Notes: generated by a model not told the origin, from the letters alone. A stretch of 64,000 bases of DNA from Onthophagus taurus (GCF_036711975.1 NC_091973.1:21001179-21065178), one strand, 5' to 3'; numbered from the stretch's first letter, positions 24,201 to 34,618 are shown. Numbers and translations are program-made.

Positions 24201-25489
24201 TCTTGTATGGGCGCGAAAACTGTTCCTGACTTTGAAGGTTCAACTGAAGATTGTATTCTAGTTGAAGTTGAGCGTCGTGGCGCGTCGTGAAGAGACGTAT
24301 GGTGAGATTTGCGACAAACGCGACATCGTTTAGAAACGCGACATTTGTTGACGGTATGTGAACCAAGACAATTGAAGCATAATTTTCGGGATATCACAAA
24401 ATCCTGCCGTTCTGCCGGGCTTTTTGAAAGGTAAGCCGGACATGATGAAATGTAATGCGCTGAGTTGCACATAACACAACCATTTACAGGAGAAGAAGCA
24501 TTATGAGCTTTTACACTAGAGACTTTAGAACCCGTTGAAATGGAATGCACTTTACGGCTAGATTGAAGATTTTCGACAGCTTCCAAGGTGTGAATACGGT
24601 TCATCAGAAAGTCCTCAAGCTCATCAAACGTTGACGGATCGCGATGATTTGAAATCGATCTCTCCCATTCTTTAACGGCGTCTGTATCTAATTTTCGTAC
24701 GATTAAATATACGAGAATATAGTCCCAATGCTGAATCGGACACTTCAATACTTTTAAGGCACCGAAAGCTTCTTTAATTTCCCCGACAAGACGTTTAAGT
24801 TCGCTAGAAGAATCACTCTTTACGGCACGCGCGGAAAATAAAATCGATAATTGAGTCTCAATTAATAACCGTCGATTTTCATACCGGTCAATCAATATTT
24901 GCCACGATCTTGAAAAGTTATCACCGGTAACAGAAATGTTTTTTAATAACTGAGCGGGTTCACCGGTCAAACTCATTTTTAAATATTGAAGACGTTCGAC
25001 ATCGGTAAGGTCTTCATTGTCATTGACCATCGTAGAAAACAAGTCCTGAAATTGAGCCCAATTGGCGTATTTACCGTCGAAAGTTGGAAGGTCAATTTTC
25101 GGTAAATGACGCGAACGCGATGACGAATGACTGACGTTTGAAACTGGTTTTGTATCAACTTCCGGGGTCGGAGACAGCGGAAGAGGATTTAATAAATCAA
25201 GCAATGTCCCCTTAGCATCGAAATAAGTTTCCTCACATTCAGAAAAAATGTCCTCGGTGAAATATATCGTATCCGAATACTTGTCGCGATACTGAATTAA
25301 TTGTTTATGAGCATTATTAAACTCATCCCAATTAGTCTCAAGTCGTTCCAAACGACTTTGAAAGTTCCCGCGAGTACGTTTAGCGATCGCGAGCTTTTTC
25401 AAATTATCTATTGTCCGAGAAATTAACCCGTGAATGTCATTTTGCCGTTCGAAAATCGGGTTTAAGTCAATTTCACGAGCGGTCGCCAT
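21218..25489 (-). CDS. BEL-2 gag-pol polyprotein, open but lacking integrase
   Basis: A single uninterrupted frame of about 1423 codons. I start at the ATG at 25489 (MATAREIDLNPIF), the family-like start; a frame extension of six codons upstream is not needed. Domains: DUF1759 gag (about 1-300), zinc knuckles (about 340-400: CVMCNSAHYISSC, CFNCLGSHTVNKC, CRVCRKSHHTSLH), A17 aspartic protease (ALIDQGSEVSFITESL, about 480), RT (LRVVFNGS, CDLEKMYRQI, TYVDDI), RNase H (PRLELCAAVLLVRL, LWSDSTV), and the ENPADL linker. After VTGRLRF it jumps straight to YLQSMQNATKWF, the start of the C-terminal domain. BEL-1 has about 300 residues there: H2C2 and the DDE core. Translation and cDNA synthesis look possible; insertion would need integrase from elsewhere. 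Confidence 0.93.
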   Translation of the reverse strand: MATAREIDLNPIFERQNDIHGLISRTIDNLKKLAIAKRTRGNFQSRLERLETNWDEFNNAHKQLIQYRDKYSDTIYFTEDIFSECEETYFDAKGTLLDLLNPLPLSPTPEVDTKPVSNVSHSSSRSRHLPKIDLPTFDGKYANWAQFQDLFSTMVNDNEDLTDVERLQYLKMSLTGEPAQLLKNISVTGDNFSRSWQILIDRYENRRLLIETQLSILFSARAVKSDSSSELKRLVGEIKEAFGALKVLKCPIQHWDYILVYLIVRKLDTDAVKEWERSISNHRDPSTFDELEDFLMNRIHTLEAVENLQSSRKVHSISTGSKVSSVKAHNASSPVNGCVMCNSAHYISSCPAYLSKSPAERQDFVISRKLCFNCLGSHTVNKCRVSKRCRVCRKSHHTSLHDAPRRSTSTRIQSSVEPSKSGTVFAPIQEQPSITANDLTVSNHLLHSHHIHAPVLLATALVRIESSRGHSVIVRALIDQGSEVSFITESLVQQLQLPRKPASIPISGIGSQRTSISNGIVTVQLSSQFNPFLSFNEEALILPKLTAYLPQKYSAQLPIELLNLPLADSDISSSKRIDLILGVSLYSKILQNGVKRSSDGSLIAQQTAFGWILSGVLSNQSQSNFNPYGFQCSIDREFADLMQKFWTIEEESSSKPCLSTDEIDCEKHFVNSHSRDSSGRFIVRLPFRKSPRELGNSYMIAVKTFSRSELRFARDESFKTAYSKFMREYLDLNHMRPVTVPVESPNFYLPHHGVIRESSTTTKLRVVFNGSQKTSSGLSLNDCLHTGPKLQSELVDVLLRWRRHPVAFACDLEKMYRQIDVHQDDWQFQRIVWRENPSEPLQSYDLTTVTYGLSCAPYLAIRCIRQLAEEHVEEQPLGSSALFRDTYVDDIISGANDIDEVQELIFQLNRVLTAGGFLARKWISNVSEALAYVPSDLLSDTETLRVQDDNSPRALGILWNNSTDDFLFCFNNDDFDFRELTKRKVLSFIARLFDPLGWLSPIIVTAKIFMQNLWTCNLEWDEILPHDLSLQWNEYTNSFQTCPVIRIPRWLGITRDCSSIELHGFADASTSAFGAVVYLRVSRADDVRVSLLFSKTKVAPLKRVTIPRLELCAAVLLVRLIKRVRATLDFNEVPIFLWSDSTVALSWICSHPSRWKDFVRNRVTEIQELSHVHWRYVPTKENPADLSSRGVSVTKLETETLWWNGPSWLRSPPSEWPSLRTNSDAKEIPEARSIHTSNTATAMKKGWDLKLKYSSLNKLLRVTAWCKRFFHKLKTNSKFSDILSPDELNDSLMFWVRECQQLHFSDEIQILTDGRVVPRSSSLFRLSPFIDGKGFLRVTGRLRFYLQSMQNATKWFNQQNLPQIGQLVLIRDERLPPAKWSLARILQIHSGADGHARVATLKTANSTLVRPFAKLSVLPYCTN

Positions 25490-25582
25490 GGTAACGTAAA
25501 CACACAATAACGAAAATGAAAAATCGAAAAATACTCAAAACGTCTCAAAAAATCTCGGCCTTCTCTCCGCACTTCCGGTTAT

Positions 25583-25600
25583 ATCCGGCTCGAAGGACCA
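25583..25600 (-). promoter_or_regulatory. Primer-binding site of BEL-2 (tRNA-Tyr-like)
   Basis: Minus strand TGGTCCTTCGAGCCGGAT begins five bases inside the 5' LTR. It is complementary to a tRNA 3' end of the form ATCCGGCTCGAAGGACCA, which agrees with metazoan tRNA-Tyr as I know it. The same 18 bases occur in BEL-3. Confidence 0.8.
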
Positions 25601-25605
25601 AAAAA

Positions 25606-25944
25606 TGTTAAGAAATAGTCGAGACCGGCGCGGGAAAAATCTGAGACGCTTATAGAAAGTTACTTAAAAACGCGGGGGTTAGAAAAAAACTGTCAAAAAG
25701 GAAAAATCTTACTGTTCTTGTAGAATAAGTAGAAGTATCTCTTCGAATAGCAAATAAAAGCCGAAGTGCTTCTATCGAACTTGTGTATTAACACGATTGA
25801 AACTACTTTTTAACGAAAATTACACGGAACGATTTATTACGCTTTTTGATGTCAACTACAACAACTCGTGAGAACAACTGAATAACAATAACGAATAAAA
25901 TACGGAACGGCCGACTAATATATAAATTATAAAAACTTTGAACA
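25606..25944 (-). repeat. 5' LTR of BEL-2
   Basis: 339 bp, identical by eye to the 3' LTR. It drives the minus-strand element and is followed inward by a primer-binding site. Confidence 0.95.
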
Positions 25945-25949
25945 TATAT

Positions 25950-26765
25950 ACTTACCATAAATACTTGAATATTTGAAAGGAGCGCTTGATTTTTTTTGGT
26001 TTAAGATAATAAATGATTAAAATAACAAATTTGTATTCTTTATTTAAGCATATTTATCAACAAATAATACAGGGGGTTGTTTCAAAATCGCATAAATGGT
26101 ACCAGCGATAGTACACCTAAAAATAAAACTATTGAACAAAACAGGCCTTGATCAAAGTTTTATAATTACAGAAAGATAGGGTGCTAATACCAAATTCACA
26201 TTTTCAACAAATCAGTAACTTGACAAATTATTACTTTATCGATAGGTCAACAAACTATAAGCAACTTCTTTATATCTGCTTTTTTTTAAGAACAAACGGG
26301 CTTTTAAATAAAATCTGTTTATATTAGAATGTTACATTATCAAAGACCATTAAAAATTGTCATACAACACTCAACAGCTTCCAAAATTATTACGAAAATT
26401 AAACCTTAAACAATAATTTTACTAATAATCTTGGAATCTGTTGACTGATAAGTGATGTCAGATACCACTTCAATTATTAATATTCCTTTCACAGCACCGT
26501 ATATTTTTTAAGGTAAATGTTAATGTAACATCGAATTGAAAAATAATTTTATTAAAAAACCGTTTTTCGATAAAATGCACAATAACAAATAAGTTGCGCA
26601 TTGTTATGTTGCTCCGTATGAAATAAAAACGACAGTTACATACAATACAAATACTGCTATCATTTACGATAATACTTAGTATTCAAATACTTTGTAGAAT
26701 TAGTAATATATAACACTTAACAAACTTCTTAAGCAATCTAACTTAAACCGAGCTTATTTAATGAC
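25950..26765. other. Gene-free AT-rich stretch
   Basis: It lies between BEL-2 and the stop codon of the CACTA-like gene, probably its 3' flank. No motif or repeat recognised. Confidence 0.5.
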
Positions 26766-26769
26766 TCTG

Positions 26770-27936
26770 TTATTTGACAGAAATAAATGAACCAAAATTT
26801 AATATATGCAGTACTGTAGGAATCGACTTAAAGTCACTAAAATGTTTTAAATGGTAACAATCCGTACATTCCACTTTCCATGCTCTATAATGTGAACTAA
26901 ATTCGATTGTTTTAATTTTTTTGAATATTAAATAACAATTATAGTTCAAATCATTCTTCTTTACTAGTATTTCAGATATCTGTTCAAACTCAGGAGTTTC
27001 ATCTTGTAGTTTATAGAGAAGTACACATCCTGTAAAGTAACGCACTCCAGTAACTTCATAATAAGCAGTACAATGATAATTCTCCAATATTTCAGGAGAT
27101 ATGTCAATATTTGAGAATGTAACTTCACATTTCGTTTGGCCAACTGTGATACTATCATTCAAGCCAAGTTTTGCTTCAAATGTCATTGAAGATAAGTGAC
27201 GTATTGGTCCAACTTTCTCAATAATACGTTTGTAATGCAATAAAAAGTGATGCTTAAGTTTCAAACATTCATTAAATAGTATTCTATTATTTTCGTTGTG
27301 GTATTGAACAAGTTGATCAATGTAAAGTAAAGAAGTTAAGTCAAATAATTTCAAATAATAGTTCCAAATAAGATCACTTTCAGGAACTAGATCACCAACA
27401 ATAAATCTGAAATTCTTAACAAACAAGGACATTTCAGCAGCTGAAAATACTAGTTTTCCACTTTTTAAAGATTCTGCTTTTATAGCTGGTGGTATGTTTC
27501 TTTCAAAGTGTTCATATTGCCCAAATTTAATACGCTCATTTAAAGTAGATAACGTAAAATACTTTTTCTGTAATAAACCAGTAATGATATGTGCCATGTC
27601 ATACCTGTGCACACCTTCGTATAAATCATGCGTTATGTCGCACGTAATGTTGTTATAAATGTGAAAATTTGGTAAAATATTCCATACACATTTTTCCTTA
27701 ACTCCATACAATTTATTGGCAACATGTAGATCATAAAACTCTAGGCATCTAACTTTTTCGGTATCTTCTCTGCATTGTTGCTGAAGTAGTTCCTTACGTG
27801 TAATACAAAAATGGCAAAGGTAAGTTGAAGAAAAACTTTCTGTTAAACCTAGAATAGAATGAAGACCTAAATTGTCACCTGCTAAAGATATCATAGAGAA
27901 GTACACTCTTACTTGTATGCTATCGACAGATATCAA
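26770..27936 (-). CDS. CACTA/EnSpm-like transposase-derived ORF (C-terminal exon)
   Basis: A 388-codon open frame. I recognise it from a pattern found in CMC (CACTA-like) transposases: GDNLGLHSILGLTESFSS with a nearby CHFCITRKELL zinc pair, then NILPNFHIYNNITCDITHDL and EGVHRYDMAHII, where the Asp-x-x-His-Asp block is conserved. The C-terminal half has no family I can name. The coding probably begins upstream: a splice-acceptor-like TCGATAG precedes the conserved part, and a donor-like GAG|GTAATTAC lies at about 27966. No CACTA ends were found. It is intact over a long stretch despite the decay around it. An alternative is a domesticated or unclassified transposase. Confidence 0.55.
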   Translation of the reverse strand: MISVDSIQVRVYFSMISLAGDNLGLHSILGLTESFSSTYLCHFCITRKELLQQQCREDTEKVRCLEFYDLHVANKLYGVKEKCVWNILPNFHIYNNITCDITHDLYEGVHRYDMAHIITGLLQKKYFTLSTLNERIKFGQYEHFERNIPPAIKAESLKSGKLVFSAAEMSLFVKNFRFIVGDLVPESDLIWNYYLKLFDLTSLLYIDQLVQYHNENNRILFNECLKLKHHFLLHYKRIIEKVGPIRHLSSMTFEAKLGLNDSITVGQTKCEVTFSNIDISPEILENYHCTAYYEVTGVRYFTGCVLLYKLQDETPEFEQISEILVKKNDLNYNCYLIFKKIKTIEFSSHYRAWKVECTDCYHLKHFSDFKSIPTVLHILNFGSFISVK

Positions 27937-27965
27937 TAATTCATTAATTAAGTAAGTAATTACCT

Positions 27966-28100
27966 CGGCACCTTTTCCTATTCGTTTCTTGGCTTTCTTT
28001 GGTTCTGAAGGTGTTTACTTAACAGTCGCTAATAATAGTTTCTCAAAAGTGCAGTGTCTGTGATTTGGTGTTTGTATGCTTGAAGATGGACCAGGCTGAC
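27966..28100 (-). pseudogene. Possible upstream exon of the CACTA-like gene, cut by BEL-3
   Basis: On the minus strand the segment before the donor-like site reads SSSIQTPNHRHCTFEK, then a frame with one stop and a Lys-rich KKAKKRIGKGAE. It ends at the BEL-3 LTR (28101). It could be the N-terminal exon, separated by an intron of under 50 bp. Support is only the splice pattern and position. Confidence 0.3.
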
Positions 28101-28369
28101 TGTTTAAAGTTCATAGATTTTGTATTTTGAATTCATTTATTTTGTTTCTTACGTTTGCCGAAAATATTAAAACAAGTTTTATTTTTTGTATTATTCGTAC
28201 GAACCACGTAGAAATTCAGTCAGTCTCGTTGTTGTAGTTATTAAGTTGATTTAATTATTGTTTAGTGCAGTGTGGAACCAAACCATTTAATTTCATAATA
28301 TAATATATTGATAGTAAGTTATCTTTAATTCATTCTCAAACGAACTCGTAATTTCTAAACCTCAAAACA
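28101..28369 (+). repeat. 5' LTR of BEL-3
   Basis: 269 bp, TGTTTAAAGTTCATAG to CTCAAAACA, followed after two bases by the primer-binding site. The first 70 bp recur at 33850 as the remaining part of the 3' LTR. Confidence 0.88.
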
Positions 28370-28371
28370 TT

Positions 28372-28389
28372 TGGTCCTTCGAGCCGGAT
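28372..28389 (+). promoter_or_regulatory. Primer-binding site of BEL-3 (tRNA-Tyr-like)
   Basis: TGGTCCTTCGAGCCGGAT, the same 18 bases as in BEL-2 and complementary to a tRNA-Tyr-type 3' end. The identity may extend as TAGCTC beyond it. Confidence 0.8.
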
Positions 28390-28554
28390 AGCTCGCGTGC
28401 GGTAAAACGTTTCGGACATTTTAACAAAACGTTTCTCAATTTTCGTGAAATAATATTAAACAATTATCGGGTTCGTAAATCAACTCATTCTTTAATCTCC
28501 GATTCTCAAATTTATCTCAAATAATCGTTAAAATTCGTTTAAATCAGATAGAAA

Positions 28555-30414
28555 ATGTCTGAAGTTAGAATTACTCTAGATCGACAGATCGAACTTTACG
28601 GTCTAATTTCGCGTGCAATGACAAATTTGAAAAAACTAGGCGATGCAAATGTGACGATCGGTCGAATAAAAAGTCGTTTAAATTTATTAAATTCAAATTG
28701 GGCTAAATTCCAGCAAATTCATGAAACTGTAACTGGTAATCGCGATGAATTTCAAGATCACGTTTATTTTAAAGACGATATATATGCTGAGTGCGAAGAA
28801 CAATACGTAAATATTCAAGGAGACATGTTCGATCTTATAGATAAGTTATCCGCTCCCTCTGACAACTTAGCAAATAATTCTTTAAATAATACAACACGTG
28901 CTATAAATTCTCATTCTCCTAAATTACCAAGAATAGATTTACCAAAATTCTCTGGAGACTATCTACAATGGAAACATTTTCATGACTTATTCGATTCTAT
29001 GGTTAAATCTAATTCAGAACTCTCTTTGGTCGAAAAATTACATTATTTAAAAATGAGTGTAACGGAAGAACCCGCCCAACTTTTAAAAAACATCGCGATT
29101 TGTGAAGATAATTTTGCTCGAGCATGGGATATTCTTATAGATCGTTACGAAAATAAACGAATTCTGATTGATTCTCATTTGTCAGTTCTTTTGTCGACTC
29201 GATCAATTAAACATGAATCGTCCAGCGAGCTTAAGCGTTTGATAAGTGAGATTAAAGAGAATCTTGGTGCACTTGAAGCATTAGATTGTCCTACAAAGCA
29301 ATGGGATAATATACTCGTTTTTTTGATTGTACGAAGACTTGATCCTGAAACCCTCAAAGATTGGAAAAAATCTATTGGGAGTAAGAAATCCCCAGCAACG
29401 TTTAAAGAGTTAGAAAGCTTTCTTTTTGGAAGAATTCATAGTCTTGAGGCGATTGAACAGCTCACTTCTACAAAACGAAACATTCCAATTAAGCCTATTG
29501 GTAACGTTAAATCTCACAACGTTTCAACGCCGACTCACAATCAGTCATGTTCGTTATGCCACTCTAATCACTACATCTCATCTTGTCAACAATTTATGAA
29601 CAAATCTCCGCTACAACGACGAGAATTTGTGATATCCAAAAACCTATGTTTTAATTGTCTTGGACCTCATCTTATGAAGAATTGTCGCTCATCCAAGCGT
29701 TGTCGTATTTGTCAACGACAACATCATACTTCATTACATGGTTCTAACTCTCAATCTCAAACAGTAACTTCTCAAATTACTTCATCTGACAATTCTAATA
29801 ATTCCATACCTCATACAACAGTTATTCAAAACTCCTCTCATATGGCAGTCTCACATCTAACAACTATATCTACAATATTACTCGCGACCGCTCTTGTAAA
29901 CATTGCAACTTTCAATGGAAAACCATGTTTAATTCGAGCTTTAATAGACCAAGGCTCTGAAGTTTCCTTTATTTCCGAATCTTTATGCCAACTTCTACAG
30001 TTACCTCGACGTTCAAAATCTGTTCCTATTCATGGTGTTGGAGGACAAGCAACAAATATTTCACATGGAAATGTTGATTGTTATCTTAGCTCTCGAACTA
30101 AACCTTACATGCAATATCGACTTAATGCACTTGTATTACCTCAAATCACGGCTTACGTACCTCCACAAGTTATATGCAATGATCTTCAAAATGAATTAAA
30201 AGATATTACACTTGCTGATCCACATTTTATGTCATCTACAACAATTGACGTCATCCTAGGTGTTGACATTTATTCCCAAATTATGAAAAGTGGAATTCGT
30301 CGATTAAACAACGGTTCAATACTCCTTCAAAATACCACTCTTGGCTGGATACTATCGGGATCAATCCATTCAGAAAATGTAAGACAAAATTTACTCATTC
30401 CAATGTTCTCCTGA
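28555..30414 (+). pseudogene. BEL-3 gag and protease
   Basis: A 619-codon frame starting at an ATG (MSEVRITLDRQIELYGL), about 165 bp after the primer-binding site. The gag capsid region is DUF1759-like (LPRIDLPKFSGDYLQWKHF, about 135). Zinc knuckles follow at about 330-395 (CSLCHSNHYISSC, CFNCLGPHLMKNC, CRICQRQHHTSLH), then the A17 protease (ALIDQGSEVSFISESL, about 470). The frame ends early by a small frameshift at about 30390-30400, because the next residues (FQCSPENN-like) continue in another frame. Apart from that it is well preserved. Confidence 0.92.
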
Positions 30415-33205
30415 AAACAATCTTTATGAATTAATGCACCTCTTCTGGAACCAAGAAGAATCTCAAATCGTTAAAAAACCTTTACTGACTAAAGAAGAGC
30501 AGGATTGTGAAGATTATTTTAAACTTACTCATACCAGGGATTCTAAAGGAAGATTTATAGTTCGATTGCCCTTTAGAAATACTTCAATTAATATTGGTGA
30601 TTCTTATGCAATGGCAGAAAAGGCGTTGCTTCGTATGGAATCTCGTTTTCTAAAAAATCCAAATTTTCAAAGTCAATATTCCAGATTCATGGAAGAGTAT
30701 CTTTCTCTTGGTCACATGATTGAATGTTCAAAAGACATCTCTTCAGTAGGAAAACAATTCTTTCTTCCTCATCATGGAGTGATAAAAGAAAGCAGTACAT
30801 CCACTAAGTTAAGGGTTGTTTTTAACGGCTCTCAGAAATCTACCTCAGGAATGTCTCTTAATGATTACCTTTTGCCTGGACCCAAACTTCAGAATGATCT
30901 TGTCGATGTTTTAATGCGATGGAGACAACATCCTGTTGCTTTTGCTGCTGATATTGAGAAAATGTATCGCCAGATAAAGGTTCACTCTGATCATTTGCCA
31001 TTTCAACAGATATTATGGCGAACTAACCCATCTGATCCAATAAAAATATATCAATTGAGCACTGTTACATATAGCTTAACTTGCGCTCCATACCTTGCTA
31101 TACGTTGTTTACATCAGTTGGCTGAAGAACACTCTAAAACTTTACCATTTGCGTCCGATATTATTTTGAATGATATATATGTAGACGACATCTTATCGGG
31201 TGCTAATGATACAATACATGCTAGAGAAAAAATTCACCAATTAAACGGGATTCTTATGGCGGGCGGTTTTCTTGCCAAGAAATGGTCATCTAATTCACAA
31301 GAAATAATTAGCTCGCTACCTGAAGAATATATTGCAACTTCTGATTCACGATCATTTGAAAATAATTTGATGTATCGAACCTTAGGTTTAATATGGAAAA
31401 GTAATGACGATAGTTTCATTTTCAGTTGGAAAACATTTTCAGTTGAATGTAATACGTTTACAAAGAGAAGCATATTATCAGTTGTTGCACAAATATTTGA
31501 CCCTCTGGGATGGCTGGCACCCATCGTAATTACTGCGAAGCTATTTATGCAAGAACTTTGGCTAAAAAAGATCGATTGGGATGAAAAATTACCAGACGAA
31601 TTTGTGAAGCGATGGTGTACATTTATAAAACAATTTCATTCATTCTCTGGAATTGCTGTACCTCGTTGGCTCGGATTATCTAATCATGTTAGTGTTATTG
31701 AAATTCACGGGTTTAGTGATGCTTCCAAGCAAGCTTTGGCCGCGGTCGTATATTTACGCGTAATATCAAATAATAACAATAAAATAACAGTCACTATCGT
31801 ATCGGCTAAAACTAAGGTTGCACCACTTAAACGAATAACAATTCCGCGACTTGAACTTTGTGCCGCGTTAATGCTTGTAAAGTTGGTGCATCGTGTTCAA
31901 AAAACATTAAAATTGAGTGATCATATTCACCTTTGGACCGATTCTGCTATTGTACTTCATTGGATTACCAATCACCCATCATGATGGAAGGAATTTGTAT
32001 CCAATCGAGTAGCTGAGATCCAGGAACTATCCTCTGCTCAATGGCATCACGTTGTTTCTGAAGAAAATCCTGCTGATTTGGCGTCACGTGGTGTGTTACC
32101 TTCCGAGCTTCCAAATCTTCGGTTTTGGTGGAGAGGACCTGAATGGCTTAATCTACCGAATCTATCCTGGCCACAATCTATACCAAGTTGTTCTGAATCC
32201 GAAAATTTCGAAGAGCGAAACAGTCATACATCAGTAATTACATCAACACTAACCTGTTGGGACCTCATAGAGCGCTATTCCTCTCTCACAAGATTATTAC
32301 GCGTCACTGCCTGGTGTTTAAGGTTTGTAAAACAATGTAATAATAAATGTTTGGATTCAGTTTCAGCGGTATTGTCTACTTCCGAAATTAATGATGCTTT
32401 ACTGGTTTTGGTAAAACATGTTCAAAAAATATATTTTGCACCTGAAATTTCCATATTGATGTCTACTCAATCACTGCCTCGATCAAATCGTCTTCATCGT
32501 CTAATACCATTCATCGATGGTAACGGATTTTTGCGACTTAGTGGAAGGCTTCAATTTACTAATTTGAATTGGAACGAGAAGCATCCTCTTATTCTTCCGA
32601 AGATGTCATCATTCACCACACTGGTTATCAGATATCATCATTTACTCAATCTTCATGGCGGTACACAAGTAACTCTGGCTTCTCTGCGTCGGCAGTTTTG
32701 GATTTTGGGTGGGCGTTTACCAGTCCGATCTTTTGTTCACAAATGCATGGTGTGTGCCCGTCAGAGAACAATTACTGGTCAACAATTAATGGGCCAACTC
32801 CCAAAATCACGTATTATTCCATCTCGTTCATTTTTGAACACTGGTGTCGATTATGCTGGGCCCTTTTCATTGCGTACACTGCGTGGACGTGGCGGTAAGA
32901 TTTACAAGGGCTATCTGATCATTTTTGTTTGTCTCAGCACATCAGCTATTCATCTTGAAGTCGCCACAGATTATACTTCTTCGGGGTTTATCGCAGCATA
33001 TAAGCGTTTTGTTGGAAGAAGAGGAATCGCTGCTACAATCACAAGTGATTGTGGGACAAACCTTGTTGGTGCTGACCGAGAACTCCGCAACCTCTTCAAT
33101 TCAGCATCTGAACAATGGAAATCTATTGGCGAACGATGGAACTCAATGGATTTTCAACCCTCCTGGAGCACCTCATTTTGGCGGAAAATGGGAGGCAGGC
33201 GTTAA
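30395..33205 (+). pseudogene. BEL-3 RT, RNase H and integrase core (one in-frame stop)
   Basis: Continues the polyprotein in a second frame. RT: LRVVFNGSQKSTSG, ADIEKMYRQI, IYVDDILSG active site. RNase H: PRLELCAALMLVKL and LWTDSAIV. A TGA at 31982 sits between NHPS and WKEF, where BEL-1 and BEL-2 have Arg; the frame is otherwise open and goes on through ENPADLASRG (about 32065). Then come integrase zinc residues (CMVCARQR) and core motifs GVDYAGPF and SDCGTNLVGA, up to a frameshift at about 33125. The defects are few: one stop and two frameshifts. Confidence 0.9.
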
Positions 33206-33728
33206 GTCCGTCAAATATCATCTCAAACGAGTTATCGGGGATGCATCTCTATCCTTCGAAGAATTTACGACATTATTAATTGAAATTGAAGCTATTTTAA
33301 ATTCAGGACCGTTGTGTCCAATATCTGATGACCCAAACAGTATTGACGTTCTAACACCTGGACATTTTTTAATTGGAACTGCTCTCACATCCATCCCGCA
33401 ACCATCTACACGTGATATCAATATATCAAGACTATCAAGGTGGCAAATGATACGACGAATATCTGATCAATTTTGGAACTATTGGTCTAAGTACTACTTG
33501 CAATACATACAAAATGCGTCGAAATGGTATTCCGAAGGCGAAAAGCTGCAGATTGGACGGTTAGTAATGCTGAAAGATGAAAGATTTCCTGCGACAAAAT
33601 GGCCCCTTGCTCGCGTTATTAAATTATATTCAGGACCTGACAAGTTAACGCGTGTAGCCACAGTTAAAACAGCAAGCACCACGTTAACTCGTCCAGTAAC
33701 AAAATTATGTTTACTTCCATCTATTTAA
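33120..33728 (+). pseudogene. BEL-3 integrase end and C-terminal domain
   Basis: The shifted frame carries IFNPPGAPHFGGKWEAGVKS, which includes the third catalytic acid, and EAILNSGPLCPIS. Next is the DUF5641-type domain (RLVMLKDERFPATKWPLARV), with the polyprotein ending at TKLCLLPSI. About 120 bp separate the stop from the polypurine tract. Confidence 0.9.
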
Positions 33729-33834
33729 AATTGTATTGGGTTAATTTTTATTATGTTTTCATTGAATAATATTTTTTGATTTATATTTATTATTGTTCAA
33801 TCGTTCATTATTGAATTTTTTTTACTCGTAGCCT

Positions 33835-33849
33835 CGTAGGCGGGCGGAA
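33835..33849 (+). promoter_or_regulatory. Polypurine tract of BEL-3
   Basis: GTAGGCGGGCGGAA directly before TGTTTAAAGTTC. Same core as in BEL-1 and BEL-2. Confidence 0.75.
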
Positions 33850-33921
33850 TGTTTAAAGTTCATAGATTTTGTATTTTGAATTCATTTATTTTGTTTCTTA
33901 CGTTTGCCGAAAATATTAAAA
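33850..33921 (+). repeat. Truncated 3' LTR of BEL-3
   Basis: The first 70 or so bases match 28101-28171 exactly by eye, then the sequence switches to gypsy-A gag. About 200 bp of the LTR is missing, so BEL-3 lost its end by deletion or rearrangement. Confidence 0.85.
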
Positions 33922-34283
33922 TTTTCTCGGATATTTTCCAGCATGGGATCGAACTGCTTCAGGAAAATGATGTCCGAGTACTGATCTTCAATCCCTATAA
34001 ATATGAACAAAATCGGTGATGACGAACCCGTAAGGTCCCCTTGTAAGACATCCTATTAAAATTTGAACACAAAGTTTTGTTTGTGAATTTTTATCTACGC
34101 CGCGTAGTTGTAAGTGGTTATCTAAACGCTGTAAGTACGAATCGAAATTCTCGTTGTTTTCATCATAGGGTTGCTCTTCCCGTATAATTTGTTTGTTTGT
34201 TTTCAATGATATGGTTTTGCGTAGCTTGAACATTTTTCAAAATTTCTGCGATTTGAGCTAAAACGTTCGTCAATTCGGCCATT
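33922..34283 (-). pseudogene. Gypsy-A gag N-terminus
   Basis: On the minus strand the ATG at 34283 opens MAELTNVLAQIAEILKNVQ. Then, after a frame slip, NFDSYLQRLDNHLQLRGVDK and TKLCVQILIGCL follow, a Ty3/gypsy-type capsid start. The rest of the element is lost at the BEL-3 junction. Confidence 0.75.
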
Positions 34284-34602
34284 TCAAGAAATAATGTAAA
34301 GGATTTGTATTTATAGGAAAATGATTGTGCCTAGAGGGCTATCGAGGCAGGTTTTAGGATGCCCTTGAAACATGGGTGTGGCTGTAGGAATTTGTAAAAT
34401 GGCGTGCATACGCGTGACTTTGAAAAAGTAAAAATTATGAACGTAATCCTTTATTTCTTTATTATTTATTTTTTTTTTTGCGTATTTTCTATTGTAAACG
34501 TATAAATTTTTGACTCCTTATCCGCTTGTATTCGCGTAAATGTATAGAAATTTGTAATTGTACCTGTAATTTTTCCTCGTGTACTTTTCTTCTCCTCTTC
34601 TC

Positions 34603-34618
34603 CGTCTCGTCGCCAATT
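34603..34618 (-). promoter_or_regulatory. Primer-binding site of gypsy-A
   Basis: Minus strand TGGCGACGAGACGGAG begins a few bases after the CAACA end of the LTR. Placement and the TGG start fit an LTR-retrotransposon primer site; the tRNA is not assigned. Confidence 0.55.

Larger units (their letters stand above)
20647..25944 (-). mobile_element. BEL/Pao element BEL-2, young, integrase-deleted
   Basis: Complete LTR-to-LTR unit on the minus strand. Order in element direction: 5' LTR (25606-25944), PBS (25583-25600), gag-pol frame (25489-21218), polypurine tract (20986-21002), 3' LTR (20647-20985). TATAT stands on both sides (20642-20646 and 25945-25949), a 5-bp target duplication. The LTRs read identical over 339 bp, implying very recent insertion. 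The polyprotein has lost its integrase in frame. Confidence 0.93.

Noticed and set aside
25583-25600. Part of a tRNA-Tyr gene
   Set aside because: Only the 3' 18 bases are present, directly at the LTR, so it is a primer-binding site and not a tRNA gene.
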